Shown: positions 63,102-64,000 of the stretch, in pieces
How the letters are laid out: the number at the start of each line of letters is the position of its first letter
Numbering within the stretch: the stretch's first letter is position 1
Assembly (NCBI GenBank): GCA_021732845.1
Contig: JAKFUF010000131.1
Coordinates: 45,896 to 109,895, forward strand
DNA from: Planctomycetaceae bacterium
GTDB taxonomy: Bacteria > Planctomycetota > Planctomycetia > Planctomycetales > Planctomycetaceae
Direction: 5' to 3'
DNA: 64,000 nt
Notes under the pieces: generated by a model
Databases searched by the model: none
Seen by the model: only the letters and a program-made list of their open reading frames with translations
Told to the model about the DNA's origin: nothing
Translations under genes and position numbers: made by a program

Positions 63102-63770
63102 ATGTCCATCGTGCGGCCCCGGTCGGAAGAAGATCAAATCCTCAACTTGATGGAAGAACAGGCCCGCCTGGCGCGAGAAGTCCAACGGCTTCAGCGCGAA
63201 GTGCCTTACGGCACGGCGGCCATTGAACAGGCCAAGCAGCAGCATCGTGAAGCCGTCAACACGCTGATCCAACTGCTGTATCATCCCCTGAAGAAAGCCC
63301 TGGAAGGCCTGACGCCCCGGCTCCAGAACCAGGGCGTTCAATACACGGAGATGGTGCATGACTTCTTCCTCAAGCTGCTCCAACGCCGCGTGTCCCAAGA
63401 CCGCGGTTTTACCACCATGTTTGATCTGCGACGGTTCGTGGCCACCGTCCTGATGAACCAGTTTCGCGACCATCTCAGGTCGCGAAAGACGCAGCGGAAA
63501 CACCTGGAATTCGGCATTGCCCCCATCGCGGCCCAGAAACAGAAATACTTCGAGGAGCGATTCGCCATTGGTTACGCCGACGCGCTCGATCAGATCGAAC
63601 AGTGGGAGGAAAGTGGCGAAGACAATCTGCAACTGCTCGCCCGGGCGATGCTGCTCCACTACGTGGCGGGAGAGCAGTGGGGCGTGATCGCCCGCGAGCT
63701 GGGAATCAGTGACGAGCGGCTCAACACGCTTCGGAAGATGGCGGGCGAGAAGTTTCGAAGCCGGCTGTAG
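63102..63770 (+). CDS. ECF-type sigma factor (Sigma70_ECF, planctomycete group)
   Basis: 222 residues. Region 2 is seen in YTEMVHDFFLKLLQRRV and FDLRRFVATVLMNQFRDHLR, with the basic RSRKTQRK end. The C-terminal helix-turn-helix is EQWGVIARELGISDERLNTLRK. N-terminal 55 residues are a charged helix. This fits the ECF-like sigma family of Planctomycetota, which has no classical transmembrane anti-sigma partner next door. It would direct RNA polymerase to a dedicated promoter set. The preceding coiled-coil membrane protein may signal to it, but a terminator separates them. Confidence 0.85.
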   Translation: MSIVRPRSEEDQILNLMEEQARLAREVQRLQREVPYGTAAIEQAKQQHREAVNTLIQLLYHPLKKALEGLTPRLQNQGVQYTEMVHDFFLKLLQRRVSQDRGFTTMFDLRRFVATVLMNQFRDHLRSRKTQRKHLEFGIAPIAAQKQKYFEERFAIGYADALDQIEQWEESGEDNLQLLARAMLLHYVAGEQWGVIARELGISDERLNTLRKMAGEKFRSRL

Positions 63771-63874
63771 GCACTTGCAGGGTGGGCTTGTGCCCTTGTT
63801 GATACACACAAGTCGGCAGAAATGCTGGCGACATGCCGCATTGAACGGCACCGATCCGCAGGGCGACATGGCGG

Positions 63875-64000
63875 ATAGGGGTAGGGAGGGCCGATTGGTT
63901 TCGGCTCCCCCCTCCCTCCGAACCGGACTGGCGGATTTCCCGCATCCGGCTCTCCAGTTGATGGTCTTACCTGGGACAGGGTTGAAGTGCGAGTTTGTGG
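63875..64000 (-). mobile_element. Group II intron, 3' end (domains V and VI; rest beyond window)
   Basis: On the minus strand, 63952-63919 is a 34-nt domain V: GAGCCGGATGCGG, GAAA tetraloop, then TCCGCCAGTCCGGTTCG, with the AGC triad. It is followed by a domain VI stem (GAGGGAGGG pairing with CCCTCCC) carrying a bulged A at 63882, eight bases from the intron end CCCCTAT at 63875. The 5' part, including any encoded reverse transcriptase, lies past base 64000. Bases 63771-63874 are the 3' exon side and hold no gene I can name. Confidence 0.85.

Overview
The window reads as a chromosomal segment of a Planctomycetota bacterium. It is GC-rich (about 60% by eye) and carries markers typical of that phylum: Ser/Thr kinases fused to WD40 or sulfatase-modifying-enzyme-like domains, a DUF1549/DUF1553 cytochrome-like protein next to a DUF1501 protein and a PPC-domain protein, a DUF1571 protein, a secreted sulfatase-like protein, sialate O-acetylesterase, an ECF-type sigma factor and a TPR/zinc-peptidase fusion. 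I see no tRNA, rRNA, CRISPR array or complete insertion sequence.

Layout. 1-2.3 kb (-) is the N-terminal 770 residues of a Zn-ribbon/kinase/WD40 protein that runs off the left edge. 2.6-13.1 kb holds secreted proteins: a GH43-like propeller, a sulfatase fold without catalytic residues, a DUF1571 protein, an alpha/beta hydrolase and a lipid-anchor-less membrane protein, separated by repeat-rich spacers. 13.3-18.7 kb holds recO, two tandem SUFU-family genes (one with a premature TAG), a sialate O-acetylesterase and a GDPD. 18.7-20.1 kb is a gene-poor patch of degenerate repeats. 20.1-32.1 kb holds a kinase/propeller/FGE fusion, an RNase HII-like enzyme, a DUF5684 membrane protein, an SDR, a TPR/gluzincin protein, a PlsC acyltransferase and a GlmM-like phosphohexomutase. 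32.3-54 kb is a large membrane TPR protein followed by an exopolysaccharide locus: initiating sugar transferase, GT2, Wzy/ligase, Wzx flippase, two CelD/BcsL-like acyltransferases, GT4, CapK-like ligase, two more GT4, GT2, two polysaccharide deacetylases and a conserved deacetylase-cluster protein. 54-61.4 kb holds a Uma2 nuclease-fold protein and the DUF1549/DUF1501/PPC secreted set. 61.5-63.8 kb holds a membrane-anchored coiled coil and an ECF sigma factor. At the right edge is the 3' end (domains V and VI) of a group II intron on the minus strand.

How the genes fit together. The 35.7-54 kb genes form one polymer pathway. Lipid-linked sugar is started by the sugar transferase, extended by the GTs, decorated by acyl transfer and deacetylation, flipped by Wzx and polymerised or ligated by the O-antigen-ligase-like protein. 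Two inverted copies of a roughly 230-bp repeat bracket the 8.4 kb block that contains the polymerase, flippase, acyltransferases, GT4 and CapK.

Non-coding structure is the most unusual part. There is a MITE-like family with 'TAAGGAC' ends that supplies the stop codon of three genes, several other palindromic repeat families, and a strikingly over-represented octamer, GTGGCTCA/TGAGCCAC, counted by hand about 34 times against roughly 2-3 expected.
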